A stretch of 64,000 nt of DNA from Dermatemys mawii. Lineage: Eukaryota > Chordata > Testudines > Dermatemydidae. The stretch covers positions 6,867,619 through 6,931,618 of the forward strand of contig ML677374.1 of NCBI GenBank assembly GCA_007922305.1, written 5' to 3'. A model generated the notes under the pieces. That model saw only the letters and a program-made list of their open reading frames with translations, searched no databases and had not been told where the DNA came from. Of the stretch, positions 34,331 to 60,769 are shown in pieces. Position 1 is the first letter of the stretch; each line of letters begins with the position of its first letter. Made by a program: the position numbers and the translations under genes.

Positions 34331-35339
34331 AATAATCTATCCTTCCCTTTGCATAGGATGAATACAGGTGCAAAGCACAGGTCAACCAGTATCATTTGAA
34401 TAGATGAAGCCCAGAGCCTTCCAATGGGTCTTTATCTCTGGACACTTCAGCAGTGGCTTTTATTTACTTGTTTATCTCTTTGCCCCAGTAGTAAATAGTC
34501 CAACTCCACCTCCTGTGTAATGTAGTGGGCTCCTCACTTCATGTTGTCAAACGTTGATTTTGAACATAAGCAATTAAACAAGTCTCAATTCAAGAAGCTT
34601 CTTTTGTTTGTCTCCTACAGCAGACAGAGCGTTGTCTTGTCTGTCTAATCTGTGCTGGAGATCTCCTCTGGTTCACTGGTGAGAAGGTAAGCAAGGGATC
34701 TTAAGTGGCTGCATAGGAGTAAATCAAGGAGTCTTTACTGAGCAAACAGCAAGCACCAGCAAGGAAAGGTTTACAAGGTTTACCCAGCAAGAGTCCACAG
34801 TGATTAGCTACACAATACAGCAACTTTAATAGTGGTTGGGCAGGAGACATGATTGCGCCAGAAACTGTAACTATAGAAGCAAACAATATATTCAGCTCTG
34901 CTTTTCATTATTGGGGGGAGGCTGACAAGAGGTATTTCAAATGTTGACCAATAGGTGAAGCGAGGGAGGGTCAAGGCTTACTGAAGCCCTAGATGGGGGG
35001 TCCAGAGCCAGTCTTAAAATGTGCAGGGCTCAAAGATCCTGGAAGGAGCCTTGAGTCGGCTGCTACTGTTGTTATGGCTTCAGAGAGGGAGGTGGACAAG
35101 CCCTGAGGTGCAGAATTAGCACAGAATCTTGGGGTCCCTTGGAGCAGGGCTCCCTCTGGCCTCTTGTTTTGTTTGGGCCGACAGCCAGCCCTGGGGCAAT
35201 TCAAAGGGAACCTCCACCAGGAGAAACCTGGTATGCCATTTAGTACAACTGGATGTAGCCTACAGCCACAGAATGTGTGTGCTGCGATCCTGTCATATTG
35301 CACATAGATGGGAGGGGAGATCTCCAATTATTAACAATA

Positions 35340-35520
35340 GCCGGGTCCAGTGCCAGGGCTTGCCAGCGCGGAGACCCAGCACCTCTGGGCTTGGCAGTTC
35401 AGAGCCCTGGCACCTCTGGGCGTGACACGTCAGTTATGAATGTGAAAAAAATGGCTTGAGCCCCAGCCACTAATTACTGAGCCCCGGAGCCTCAGCGCCT
35501 CTTTCATTACGAGGTTCCAC
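35340..35520. repeat. Unclassified interspersed repeat candidate
   Basis: It has an internal near-duplication, 'agcacctctgggcttggcag' and 'ggcacctctgggcgtgacac', followed by 'tgagccccggagcctcagcg'. I believe this wording recurs in turtle repeats but cannot verify it here. Confidence 0.35.
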
Positions 35521-37295
35521 AGGAAGGGCTTTTCTTTAGTCCACTCTACCCTCTACGTCTGTGTAGATGGTGTTGGGGGCTCTGTGCTGCTGCGTTTGAT
35601 ATAAAACCTCGTTCCTGATCACTTGCTGTCGTGCAACAGTCTTTTAGGGAGAGGAAAGGTGGTCAGCCTGGGTTCCTGGCTATATTTCACCTCTTCTCAT
35701 TAACTTTTTCTACCTGAATTCCCTTTTTATTTTCAATTTAAATTAAACTCTAAATGGCAGGGTGTGTTCAAATGATTGTCACATTTCTCCCCAGAGGTGG
35801 CTGCATTTCACTGGTGGATGAAGTATTCTGTATTCATTCATCTGTAGAGCACTTTGAGGTTCTTAGGTTTCAACATGGTGCTACATATATATAAAGTAGG
35901 ATACTAGTATATTATTCTCAATTTGTTACTCTTATTATGTTTACAAATATTTTTTCGCTCAAGTCCTGCCATGTCTCAAGGCTTTTAATGCTGCCACACT
36001 ATTGCAAAGACATCTGTCTGGTCACTGCATGAGATAAATCACAGAGCCCAGTATATACAGACAATGCATAGGTTCAAAAGCAACACCACCAGTCTAATGT
36101 AAAGACTTCTACAGTCTCCGCATATCTGATCTTGAGACACAAACACAATACAGATAGATGGGAGCTAACAATGTGTACTAACATACGGGCCTACAAATGT
36201 AATCAATTTCTGAATTCCTTTCTGTGTACCAGTCAAACTCTGACATCAGTCTAAGCAAATTTTCTCAAAGACTTCAAAGAGCTGAGTATATTTGCTGTCC
36301 ACAGAGGAGTAACAATGCTTTCCCTTTTGACCCATCTCATCATAAAGTATCTGATACCACATATTAACAATGCTGACAGAAGGGCTTGCCTAAAAACATG
36401 TGATAGAAAGTGTTTGTAAGTGATGTACGAAGCTTCTTTTCTGCAAAGCATTCTGGGCGCAAGATGGAAAGAAACTTCCTTACTGTATTTCTTTATGCAT
36501 AGTGAAAAGCCCCATATTACCACAGGGTCCAATCCTGCTGTTGCTGAAAGGTCAAAATTCTCCATTGACTTCAATATGGCAAAAGGATTGGGCCTTCAGT
36601 TCTTGGCAAACCAGCTGAACTGGTAGAACAAGATTTGAAAAATTACGTGCTCCAGAGTCGTTTGCTGTTGTTTAACTGGACTATTAATTTTATATCTGTG
36701 CCAGACATTTTTGGAGTTGTTGAAATAGCTAAATATAGATGAACTATCAGTTGAAAGCAAGATCCCTAATGGCTAGAGCAGAACATAAGCTGGCATTATA
36801 TCTTCTTGTCTTTGGCGTCTGCTTGAGAACGCAGAGTGGATTGCTGCAATTTTTGTGAAGATTCTGAAGAAACTCTGAGGACAAAAAATGGACGATTAAA
36901 TTGGGATGAAAATCTACAGGGGTAAAATGGTTCAGGGATTGGCAATGGGTTATGGATCCTTTTACCTCTCGACTGTTGCTTCAAATCCAAACCTGGCTGG
37001 GTTAGGTCCTCAGCTGGTGTGAAGTGCCAGAGTTCAGCCCAGCAGTGCCAGAGTTCAGCCCAGTACCAGACTTGTTAGCAACTGATGCTGATTTGCACTA
37101 GCTCAGGACTCGTCCCCTTTGTCTTTGTGGCGTCCTGGAATGCTACAATGATACGGTGACAGAAGATGAGTTCATTGCAATTGGACCTCCTTTCTGTGGG
37201 GCCACAAGCAGAGGCGAGAAGATCAGTGGGTCACAGTCAGAGGTGTTCCAACAAGCAATAGGGAATGGCTGAAACCCCACAACAAGGTCCTGTGA

Positions 37296-37450
37296 ACAGG
37301 GCACCAGCGTGGGACTCAAGAGACCAGAATTCTTTGGCCCACTTGCTGTGCCACTTCGGGCAAGTCCTACCACCGCTCTGTGCCTCAGTTTCCCTATCTA
37401 TAAAACAAGATCTAAGGATTATAAGTGTTCTAAATGGTCATTATTATTCA
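37296..37450 (+). repeat. MIR SINE fragment
   Basis: It contains 'gtgccacttcgggcaagtcc' and 'tgtgcctcagtttccctatc', the MIR core and downstream region. Confidence 0.7.
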
Positions 37451-37961
37451 CTCACTGAATGGTGGGAGGGAACCCGTGTAGCTGCTTTCAGACAAAATCC
37501 CCAAGCAGAGCCACACTATCACTGTTCTAAGGCAGGTGGTGCCAAAGGAGGTGGTAACCTGATTTTGACCCAGCTTAGCCTGCTGTATCACCAGTGCTCC
37601 TTCAGAGCAAATACAAGACAATTGGTAAATGGGATTTACTTGTCTGAACAGGTGTCAGCCTTGCCTCACTTTCTTCTGGGGGGGTAACACAGAGGTCATG
37701 CTGCTTCCCGCCCCTCTTGTCAGACTTGCAGCTACAGGGGCTTGCCACCAAACTTTTGAGAAGCTCTTCGCCACAAAGACTGAATGTTGGTTCAGTCCTG
37801 AGAGCCATCTGATCAGGACAAAGCAAACAAAACCCGGAGAACAGAAACCAGGTTGTTATCAGGCCATTGTGGAAGGACTGTAGCAGCATTTTCTGCTGAG
37901 CACGGTCTTAGAGCAGCTCATGCCTCTTTGCAGAAGGAAGCCATGGAGATTGGTATTAGAG

Positions 37962-38115
37962 GTTAGTGTAGTGGAGGGTGGGACGCAGGACTCCTGGATT
38001 CCAGTTCTGCCACTGACTGGCTGTGTGACACTGGGCAAGTCACTTCTCCTCAACTCACTTCTCCACTCCATGCCTTCAGTGCCCCGCTGTGAAATACGTG
38101 CAAACTGCCTCCAAC
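37962..38115 (+). repeat. MIR SINE fragment
   Basis: It contains 'ggactcctggattccagttc' and 'gtgtgacactgggcaagtca', a clear MIR core. Confidence 0.7.
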
Positions 38116-38789
38116 ACTGTTACATGTTAGAGCCTCTTTAATTAGTGCAGCCCTGCTCCTCTTATGTAGTAAACTCTTATTGTTTTCTTCTGGAAATAAA
38201 TCTGGACAGTTACAAAGGTGGATGTTGCACAGCAAAATCCGCTGGCAACCTGTTACGCCGTGTCGCCAGCAGTGGCAGGAACAGACAGGGCTGGCACCTA
38301 CCAAAAGACTTACAGTGTCTCGGCTGAGATGAGTCTAAGCTTCAAAGTTCCAGACCCAGTTCCGGCTTCCTCAATGGATCTGGCTGTTAGTTTTTAATCT
38401 CAATATTGCCTCTATAAACTAAAGCTGATGGCGCCATGCCATAGAAGAACTGGTAGAATAAGAGTTTGTGTAACGAGTCCATTCCACATGTTTAACTTGG
38501 GTCCTTTGACTTCCCCATTCTCCCCCTCAGCCACAAAACACCTTCCCTTATTATTCATCTTCCTAGCAGGATTAATACATACACTCAGCTGGATAACTGT
38601 TCTGTGGACACTACTGTGCTGGCCAGAGCCCAGAAGTGGACCACAAATCTACTTTTGTATGGTAATTGGTAGCCATTTGAAGGCAAAATGGAAGAGAGAG
38701 AGGATTTGGCCTTTGTAATTTATTCTACATGGTTCTGTTTTTAAAACAATAATTAAATATAGGCCAGATCTCTCAACATCAGTGCCCAT

Positions 38790-39194
38790 TGTAACGGTGC
38801 CCTTCGCTGCTCATGCCAGAAATTAGCCAGAGACCACTTCTGTGCAAACACCAGTGCCCTTTCATTTGCTTGTATCAGTTCTCACCACCACTTATCTACA
38901 GTTCAGTTCAGTCCAGGTAGCCCCTTGGGGGACCACTAGCTTCTGCAGCTAGCAGGGAACTCCAGCCACAGGCTCCTCCCTTTCCTGTTCCCCCTCTCTC
39001 CTCCTTGCACTTCCTCCCTGCTAGCTTTATAAAACCTCGTGGCCCATAAAGCCAACAGGTGTTTACTTTTTCCTTTAGCCCTTCAAGGAGCCACACCCTG
39101 CCAGCTCCAATTAATTCCTCTTAATGGGAGCTGGGCTCTCAGGGCTGGGCTAATAGGGGCTGGCTCAGAATCTCCTGGCCAGCACCTTGTTACA
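38790..39194 (-). mobile_element. Solo LTR, 405 bp, with 4-bp target-site duplication
   Basis: The termini are TGTAAC and GTTACA, perfect inverted ends of an LTR. It is flanked by CCAT at 38786-38789 and 39195-39198. A TATA-like 'ttttataaagc' reads on the minus strand near 39028, which sets the orientation. A 4-bp duplication fits a Ty3/Gypsy-type element. No internal coding region is present. Confidence 0.75.
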
Positions 39195-39369
39195 CCATAA
39201 ACCTCCCGTTAACTTCAGTGTGTCCCTGGGAGAGCTATGGATCTAACTGCTACAGCAGGGAATCTGGAGTTTGTAATTTGGTGGTGCTTTCTCATGATTC
39301 CGACCACATCAAGCCCAGGGTGGCAACTCTCATGAGCTGATCACAGAGGTCATGCTAGTTGGTCTTTTC

Positions 39370-39605
39370 TGTAAAGCCCCAGCTCCTGGGGCCACATGAT
39401 TACATGATAATTTCAGTTCTCATTGGGGGCAGGGTAGAAAAGATGTTTCTAGCCCTCACTGTTGCAGAGGAAAAGCTTAGGATTTTAGACTCTTAAAGGT
39501 TCTGGAACTGCAAGACATATAAGAACAGAACATTTATTATTTTTTAAAATCTCATGATTTTTAAAGCAATCTCATTATTTTTGGGACCTGATTCATGATC
39601 TTTGA
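39370..39605 (+). repeat. Dispersed repeat, copy 1 of a pair in this window
   Basis: It shares order and wording with 56155-56398: 'tttctagccctc', then 'aaatctcatgatttttaaag' and 'gacctgattcatgatctttg'. The family name is not known to me. Confidence 0.6.
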
Positions 39606-41229
39606 ATGCATAAGGCTGGTGCTACTGTGTGTCATTGAGATCAATTCTCCCATCCTTTCATGTGAGACAGGATGGAATGATTTGGGGAAAGGGAAGGTGG
39701 CTTTAAGCCACCTTTTTAGGCCCCATACTGTCAGGTGGTTCAGAGTACTGCCCACTCCCCAGCGTGAGTTAGAGCAGACTCAGGGGTGTTGTTATGATTT
39801 TATTTGGTTGATTATCATAAGAATTCTTAGGGTTTCTTTTCTTAATCCAACTCTACATATTCACTGTAAAGGCGAATTAGAACATAATTATGGGTCTTTT
39901 GACCTGCTGTGCAACTAACCATCTATTGTCATGTAATAATGGCATTATTGCCCCACTGGGTGTCATGGAAAAGTCAGCTGCTAATGACTTGCTTTATTGT
40001 TCTTATAGGTGGCAGTAATCCCAAATGTAAAGTAGTATCCCTTTGTTTTTTAATGAGTCAGAATACGGGTTGTTACTAATATAAAGAAGTGATCTATAAA
40101 AATTCATCTTGCAGCAGTATATGGATCTTCATTCACAAGGAATTCTCTTGTGAAAGTTTTGAACTGTAAAATAATTATCTCGCCTTGTAAAATTCTATTA
40201 GTCATAAATGAACTTTGTCATGTAACCAGCGTTTGTTACTCTTCTCTTCATAACCATTCCATCACCAACTCACACAAAAACCTAAACACCACCAGGAAAG
40301 GAAGTCAAGAGAAGAGGGTCCTTAAATGTTATGAAAACTGCATCTCTCTCAAAAATTGGATGGCACATTTATGTGAATCTTACTGTGTGTTATGAGAACA
40401 CCTGGAGGTCTCACCTGAGATTGGAGCCCTGTTGTGCTAGCGGCTGTACATGCCCATTAACACCCTTGTGTGATAAAAATACATAGTCACTATACACTTT
40501 TTAAAAAATACTGGTTTTATTAGTAGCAGTAAATACAGGGGTATTTCTAAAATGTAAGATAACACTGTTTTCCATTTTTTTTTTACATAAGACAAAAAAA
40601 AATCCCTTTCAGTTTATGCTCAATTTTTAAAGCAAACAGATTGCATTTAATTCTGAACAAGTTAATCAGTGACCGAAATGTAGCACGGATTGCTTTTGCA
40701 TTATTCATTTGGGTACTGGAGTCTCTTGTGTATTTTAGGTTTGTTCTCCGTCCGCTGCCCTCACTTACAGTTATTTAGGAATAATGAATAAAATGGTCAC
40801 ATTAGAAAGAATGGCCCATATTCTGTGATGAGTTGCACCTGTGTAAATTTTGTAGATCATAGATGAGTTCAGTGCCTGCAACGTAGTCTGGGTGGCTGGT
40901 AGCCTTTTGGGATGTGGTCCACATAGCACTACTTATCATGAAAAAGTACAATCTCACTCCTGTAGATGCAAACTGAGAATCCTCATATTTGCTCATTAAG
41001 TGTTTGCAGACCCAATATGATCTAAAACAGCTGCATGAATGAGCTCAGTGAGTCTCTTGTGATAAGTGAGACTGGATTCTGCTCTAAGCCCCGATTCAGG
41101 AGAGCACTTAGGCGCATGGAGGCCTTGGATCTGATCCAATGCCCCTACGAAGTCAATGGCAAGACTCCTATTCACTTCATGATCTTTGGCCCTCTCCGCT
41201 CCCCAGCCCCGCAATCAACCACAGACTGC

Positions 41230-41350
41230 TAGGGTGCCCAGATGTCCCGATTTTATAGGGACGGTCCCGATTTTTGAGTCTTTCTTATATAGGCTCCTAT
41301 TACTCCCCGCCCCCTGCTCGATTTTTCACATTTGCTGTCTGGTCACCCTA
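41230..41350. mobile_element. Short hAT-type MITE, copy 1 of a three-copy family
   Basis: The ends are TAGGGTGCCCAGATGTCC and 'tgtctggtcacccta'. The same element occurs at 62093-62538 (interrupted) and 63580-63701. The target-site duplication is not clear in this copy. Confidence 0.75.
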
Positions 41351-41607
41351 GCTGCAAGTGATGGTAATACAGAATGACTTATAAAAGGAGAGCTCAGACT
41401 GGCCAATGAACGTTTCTAGGGTGGAGAAGCCTATTTGAATCTCTGTATTTCATGAAGAAGGGACACGTTTTAATTATTAATCTTAACAATAGTGTTCACA
41501 ATCTAATTAAGTCAGAACTATTATCGTTTGCATCCTTCATAACTATAGGCCAGGAAGTAAATAATCTTTCATGAAATTCCATAGCTGGTTATTATTTGTA
41601 TCACAAT

Positions 41608-41745
41608 AGAACCCCAGGCCTGAGACAAGACCAGGACCCCACTGTGCTAGGTGGGTACGATAAAGACATGTAAGAAACAGTCCTTGCACAAAAAGAGCTT
41701 ACACAGCAACAGACAAGACAGATGAAGGGGGGAAGAAGAGCCCCA
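41608..41745 (-). repeat. L2/CR1-type LINE 3' tail, reverse orientation
   Basis: It contains 'accaggaccccactgtgcta' and 'ttgcacaaaaagagcttaca', the reverse complement of the tail seen at 34215-34330. Confidence 0.55.
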
Positions 41746-42561
41746 AAGGTGGCGTAATGCTTTGTCTTTCTAGCAAACAAAAAAGACGAGACTCCTGACT
41801 CAAAGGAGGCTGCCACCTCGCTGATGTTTCCTAGACTTGCTGAGGCACAGGCACTCAGAATCAGCTCTGATCTAAATGGGTTTTCTGTCTCTTACCACGT
41901 CTGGCCTTACCACTTCTGCTACATCAATATCAGAAGGCTTTAATCCTGCAAATGGCTGTGCCCAAGTTCATTCTTGCACACTTACACATGCACACATAGT
42001 GCCCCGTTGATGTTAATGGGGCTCTGCATCGTGCCAAGGTCTGCCTGCATGCAGAATCATGGCCTATATCTGGTATTGCTTACTGTTGATTCCAATAAAT
42101 GCTGAGTCATTTGACTGTTCAGCCACCATCTTGGTTTTCCCCTCTTTCCAGAGAGTCTGGTGAATGTTTGGCTCTGTTATAAATGCTTCCAAGGCTTGAC
42201 TGCATTTTCCACCCACATCTTCTCACTCTTGTGTCCTTTCACTTTCTTACCTGCCTTGTAGAATTTATTATGTTTCTGAGGTCCTCACATCTAGTAATCT
42301 CCATCTTGCCAGGCGTCTGTCACAGAGATTCTTATTTGCCCTCTGTTCTTCCCCTTTCTATAGGATAGAGCTTTCATTTGGGGAAAGAAGTAGGAAATGG
42401 ACACTTTAAATAAGTGTATTTGTAAAACAAAATTCATTCTTTAAAAAAAAAATCATTCTATGACCTTTTTAAAGATGGTTCAGAAGTGAGATCACATGGG
42501 ATGTTAAGACAAGAAGTAGCATTCTGCACAAAGCATTGAATAAGATATAGCAAGTTATTTA

Positions 42562-42718
42562 AGGCCAGATTCTCATTCTACTAATGCTGGGTAGTATCTT
42601 ACTCCACATGGAGTACCATTAAACCATAGACTCAGCTGATTTAAATGGCGTAAACTGGCATAACTCCATTGACTTCAATGAAACCGCATTGATTTACATC
42701 CACTCAGGATCTGGCCTA
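42562..42718. repeat. Foldback repeat with 'ccattgacttcaatg' core
   Basis: It starts 'ggccagattctca' and ends 'ctcaggatctggcc', with 'taactccattgacttcaatg' inside. Related copies are at 44577-44655, 50398-50530, 50928-51065 and elsewhere. Confidence 0.6.
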
Positions 42719-43078
42719 TAAACTTCAGTGAGGACACTCATGGAGGAAGACACTAGTCAGCATTAACAACAGGATCTGAGCCTGGTCTTTACTGATTTGT
42801 ACTGGCTTAGTTGCAGCTAATTTCAATGCATTGTGAAATTACTAATATTTAAGAGTAAAGTTTAGTCTGTTTCATCAGCAGTACAGAGCAGTACAGAACT
42901 GTTGAAAATTCATTGTCGAATTCAATTCAACTGAAAAGAGAGGGATTGGTACCCAAGGAACCGCAAACAGCTGTACTTAAAATGAGCTGAATCTTTTCCC
43001 CAAAGCTTTATCAATCAAAGAAATATTTGATCATTGTCATTTAGACTCTCAGTTTTCATGCTTATTAATTTCTTTCAG

Positions 43079-43302
43079 CTTTATGCTTCCAAGTACTGGC
43101 TGGAGAGGATGCAGAAATGCAGACACATCACAAGAAAAGTTCTCCTTATATAGATGTTTCTGCTCCAGCTAGAACCCAGGGACACCAGAAATCTCCCAAG
43201 GAAGCATTGCCCCAAGATTCTGAGCCTTATTTTCTTGAACAAACAGGTTCAGACACACAAATTTCAGATAAGTGCCCAAATGAAGACACTGATGCAGATT
43301 AA
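43079..43302 (+). other. Weak candidate for a plus-strand terminal coding exon
   Basis: A good acceptor context ('attaatttctttcag') opens a frame of about 73 codons ending in TAA, with a hydrophilic acidic C-terminus (ISDKCPNEDTDAD). An AATAAA lies at 43470-43475. I recognise no family and found no upstream exon, so chance is a serious alternative. Confidence 0.15.
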
Positions 43303-43484
43303 CCCAAAACACCGAAGCCCAGATCCGCAAAGTTGGTTAGGCTGGTAACGCCTATTGATTTCAGTGGAAATTAGAAGCCGAAATGCACCTTTGAGGATCT
43401 GTATCCGAAGCTCCTCCTTTTGATGCTTCAGTAGTGTTCTAGTTGTTCATTTGACAAAGAGTAGGATTTAATAAAACAACAATA

Positions 43485-43610
43485 TTTTGCACCTATATAG
43501 CCCTTTGCAATCACAGACCTCAAAGAATTTTACAAAAGTGTCCTTTACCTCCATTTTATAAATGGGGTAAATGAGTCACAGAGAGATTATCCTGATTTTC
43601 AAAAGCACTG
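43485..43610 (-). repeat. MIR fragment, reverse orientation
   Basis: It contains 'cctccattttataaatgggg' followed by 'aaatgagtcacagagagatt', the reversed MIR core. Confidence 0.6.
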
Positions 43611-43864
43611 AGCATCCCCCAGTTGATGGGATCTCTGTCTCTACCCTTTTGAATGTTACATGCTTCCTGACAATGAAAATAGTTAGGTACCACAGTTGGT
43701 GATGATTGAGGTACAAGCCTTGGTAGAATGATGTCAACACCATTAGTGCCATTAAAATGGTATTAGAACTTTGGTTCTCTGACTTCCAGCTCCAGGTTCA
43801 ATCCACTAGAGACAGGGCCCCAAAACTTCGGACAAGGGTGCTCTAATTTTGAATTCTGAACTGG

Positions 43865-43874
43865 NNNNNNNNNN
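43865..43874. other. 10-base assembly gap
   Basis: Ten unknown bases between 'ttgaattctgaactgg' and 'agggaaacatttagct'. The true length is uncertain. Confidence 0.99.
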
Positions 43875-44221
43875 AGGGAAACATTTAGCTTTATTCTTTG
43901 ATGAGAAGCCTCATTCTGCTTTCCTCACAGCTTGTTGAATCAACTTCTGCAGTACAACTATGGCAGTTACAAGCACTCACAAGCAAACCTTGTGCGTATG
44001 ACAGGTCTACCCTAGAATTACTTTGCAAACATTTAAATTCATCTTGTTTTTGTCAATGAAGGGATGAGGATATTAATGCCATATTACCTGTACCTCAGAA
44101 ATACATCACACACCGACAGTGAGCCAGAAGCAATGGTATTTAATTATAGTATACATCAAAATAAATTTCAATCCAAAGATTGCTTTCCAGTTCATAATGA
44201 TTTATTACTTGTCGTCCAGTA

Positions 44222-44298
44222 ATTCCTACTAATCCCAATGAGGATTGGGACCCCATTGTGCTAGGCATTGTACAAACACAAAAGTAAAAGATGCCCCA
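44222..44298 (-). repeat. L2/CR1-type LINE 3' tail, reverse orientation, short
   Basis: It contains 'gggaccccattgtgctaggc' and 'attgtacaaacacaaaagta'. Confidence 0.5.
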
Positions 44299-44576
44299 AA
44301 AAGAGAATCTGCTGCTTTTATATTTAGTATTGATCATTCTGTTCACAGGAAGACTCTAATGAGGTTTACCCTTTTTAATTGCTCATGGAATTTGGAATTA
44401 AGGCACCAGGTAAAAACATTTTCAGAAATGTCTATGTGATTTAGGAGCCTGTCCTATTTTCAAGTGACTTAGGCATTTAGGAGCCTCCGGTTCATTGCAA
44501 GTAAACAAGATGCAGGCTCCCAAGTCCCTTTGAAAAATGGGATTTGGGCACTTTTGAACATTTTACACCATATCCT

Positions 44577-44655
44577 TAGCTAGTGTAAATCAGGGTAACT
44601 CCATTGACTTCAATACAACGATGCTGATTTATAATCAGCTGAGGGTCTGGCCCAG
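44577..44655. repeat. Foldback repeat, 'ccattgacttcaat' family
   Basis: It runs from 'tagctagtgtaaatcagggt' to 'cagctgagggtctggccc' around the shared core. Confidence 0.6.
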
Positions 44656-45499
44656 TATTCCTTTTCTCCGATGGTAGCTACAAGATGAGGAGATCTAGCT
44701 GTCTGATTTACCTTCTAGAGTGGTTAGCAGGATGGAGAGAAGTTCCAGTATCCCCATCCTTGGAGTGGGGAGGACCCAGAGGAATTTATGTGTGTGCTCC
44801 CCTGCTGGCTACTAGTAGATCATTTGGTCTCTTTGCCAAAGGCTTTAATTCTGGTCCCTCTGACACTAAGGAAAGTTTTGTTATTGATTTCAAAGGAATC
44901 AGGATGAGACCCCAGTCTTCTGCTGAAATGAATTTGGAATGGGCAGAGATAAAAATTGTTAGCTAAGCACTCCTCCCAAATGGGCCTTTTGCTTAATAAT
45001 TCTCCCCTCTTCCAGGAACTTTCTTTCTCAAAAACCTCTATGATCAACAAGTAAAGAACAGCCCAATACAGCAGCTGTGCCAGTGCATCAATGGGTGGCA
45101 ATGGAGATATGCCCTCAAAGCCATCACAGCCCCTTTATGGTCATTTTCCAGCATGTACATTTCTGGTTTAGGGCCAGATTGTGATACCTTTATCCATACT
45201 GGACTAAGTAGTACCTCACATTCTGAGTGGTCCTACTGAATCCAAAGGGATTGCTTGTTGAGCAAGACACTGCTCAGTCTGAGGCATGGTATGACAATGA
45301 GGCCCTTAGCGGCAACATATCTGACTGTCAGCATGAAACACTCACACTCCTGGCACTAGAGATATTTTATCCAATTGCAAAGGAGAGAAAGCCAGCAACA
45401 GGCTAAGAAGCGGCATCAGAACTATGGCCTTGGCTTGTTAATTGGAAAGGGAAAGTTAACAAGGCTTGTCCTACAGTTACGTACAATGTAGGATAATTG

Positions 45500-46784
45500 G
45501 CTTATATTCATAGTTTTTATTGGGCGGGAGACCAGGTGACATTAGGCACCAAACCCCTTCCCACTTCCTAAGGTGATACTGGGATTTCACTTCTCACTTG
45601 TCCCCCCAGCTCCAAAGAAGATCAAGATTTCTCCAAGCCCCTTTGGAAGCGTAGGATGTTCCCACTAAAAAGTGGTGTTACCAGCCCATTCAGTTACATA
45701 ACAGCAAATGCTACAGGCTCACTTGAAAACTGCCCATACCGGTAAGCTGAAAACTCTCAAAGCAATCCACAGGTTTTAATTCCCTCTTCCCTTGCCTCTA
45801 AACATTCTCACTCAAAATGTCTACATGTCAGGGAATATAATACATTTTTGAGCTCTGCATAATAGCACCAGATGGATGGTGCATTTCATGGTTGCTGGGT
45901 AGCCAGCTGTTGGGTTATGTATTTCATTCCTGGTCCTTCACTAAATTTGGGTTCATATTTGTCTGGACTATTGACCAAACCACAATTTGTCAGCCTTTAG
46001 CAGCAGCTGTACAAAGGATGAGCTTATGTCTGCCCTTACAAACACTGGTTGACCATCATCATTGACTGGGCCCAGGTGTTTCCTCATGATTTTGTTCATT
46101 TAAAGAAAGAAAAATAAAGAAAAACCTTCAGTTCTGACCTTTACAAAAAGAGAAATAAGACAAATGTTGACAATATATACAAGTGGGGAAATTGCACTTA
46201 ATTACAGTAGTTTACATCCATTGGACAAAATTTACTTCTTTAATATAACTCTCTATGTATAGATGGAGATGGAAGAATCGGAGAGGAGAGAAGTTGATCT
46301 ATATTTACAGTTTAATTGGCTCAGTTCAACAGCACATGCGATTCCTTCTTCCAAACGCCACGTAACAGCTCCAAGTCTCATCAGTCCGTTTGGTGAAGGA
46401 ATATAACTTAAATATGTTTGATCTTCGTCTTCCTCTTCTGCCAGTCATCAGTACAGTTTGTTCTTATTTTCTCATGAGAGCCAATGCCCTCTCTAAGGCA
46501 AATACTTAAAATCCTCAAGACATCTCTTGGAAATACTGCGTGAAGGAAATGGAAAAGCACAGTCTCTGGGAGTAGGCACTTCGGTCCTGTCAAGTCACAG
46601 AAGGGTGTCTATTAAGTCTTGAAGAGCCAGCTCTTTTCCAGGTTAATGGGCGTCTCGCTATGGCACTTGACAAGCTGGCTGAGCTTCGCTATGGCAACAC
46701 CCCTCCGACTTTGTTGGTCACTGGCGTGATGTTGTGGAAAACAAGTTCCTGTTGCTAGGTGCAGAATAAGTGAAGTGTGGAACA
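45500..46784 (-). other. HNF1B: Putative HNF1B 3' UTR
   Basis: Sequence after the HNF1B stop, without recognised repeats near the gene. Poly(A) candidates on the minus strand are ATTAAA near 46239 and 46310 and AATAAA near 45517. The U-rich stretch at about 46075-46140 looks UTR-like. Which signal is used cannot be decided here. Confidence 0.4.
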
Positions 46785-60709
<13,925 letters not shown>

Positions 60710-60769
60710 CTGCAAAAACAAGGCCAAGTGCAGTGTATTAATAACTCACTTCTGCCATACAGTCATAAA

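Larger units (their letters stand above)
26011..45500. other. Intergenic region between DDX52 and HNF1B
   Basis: About 19 kb without a convincing coding exon. It contains L2-like tails, MIR fragments, several MITEs and foldback repeats, one solo LTR and a 10-base gap at 43865-43874. In human the corresponding interval also has no protein gene that I know of. One weak plus-strand exon candidate (43079-43302) is listed separately. Confidence 0.6.
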
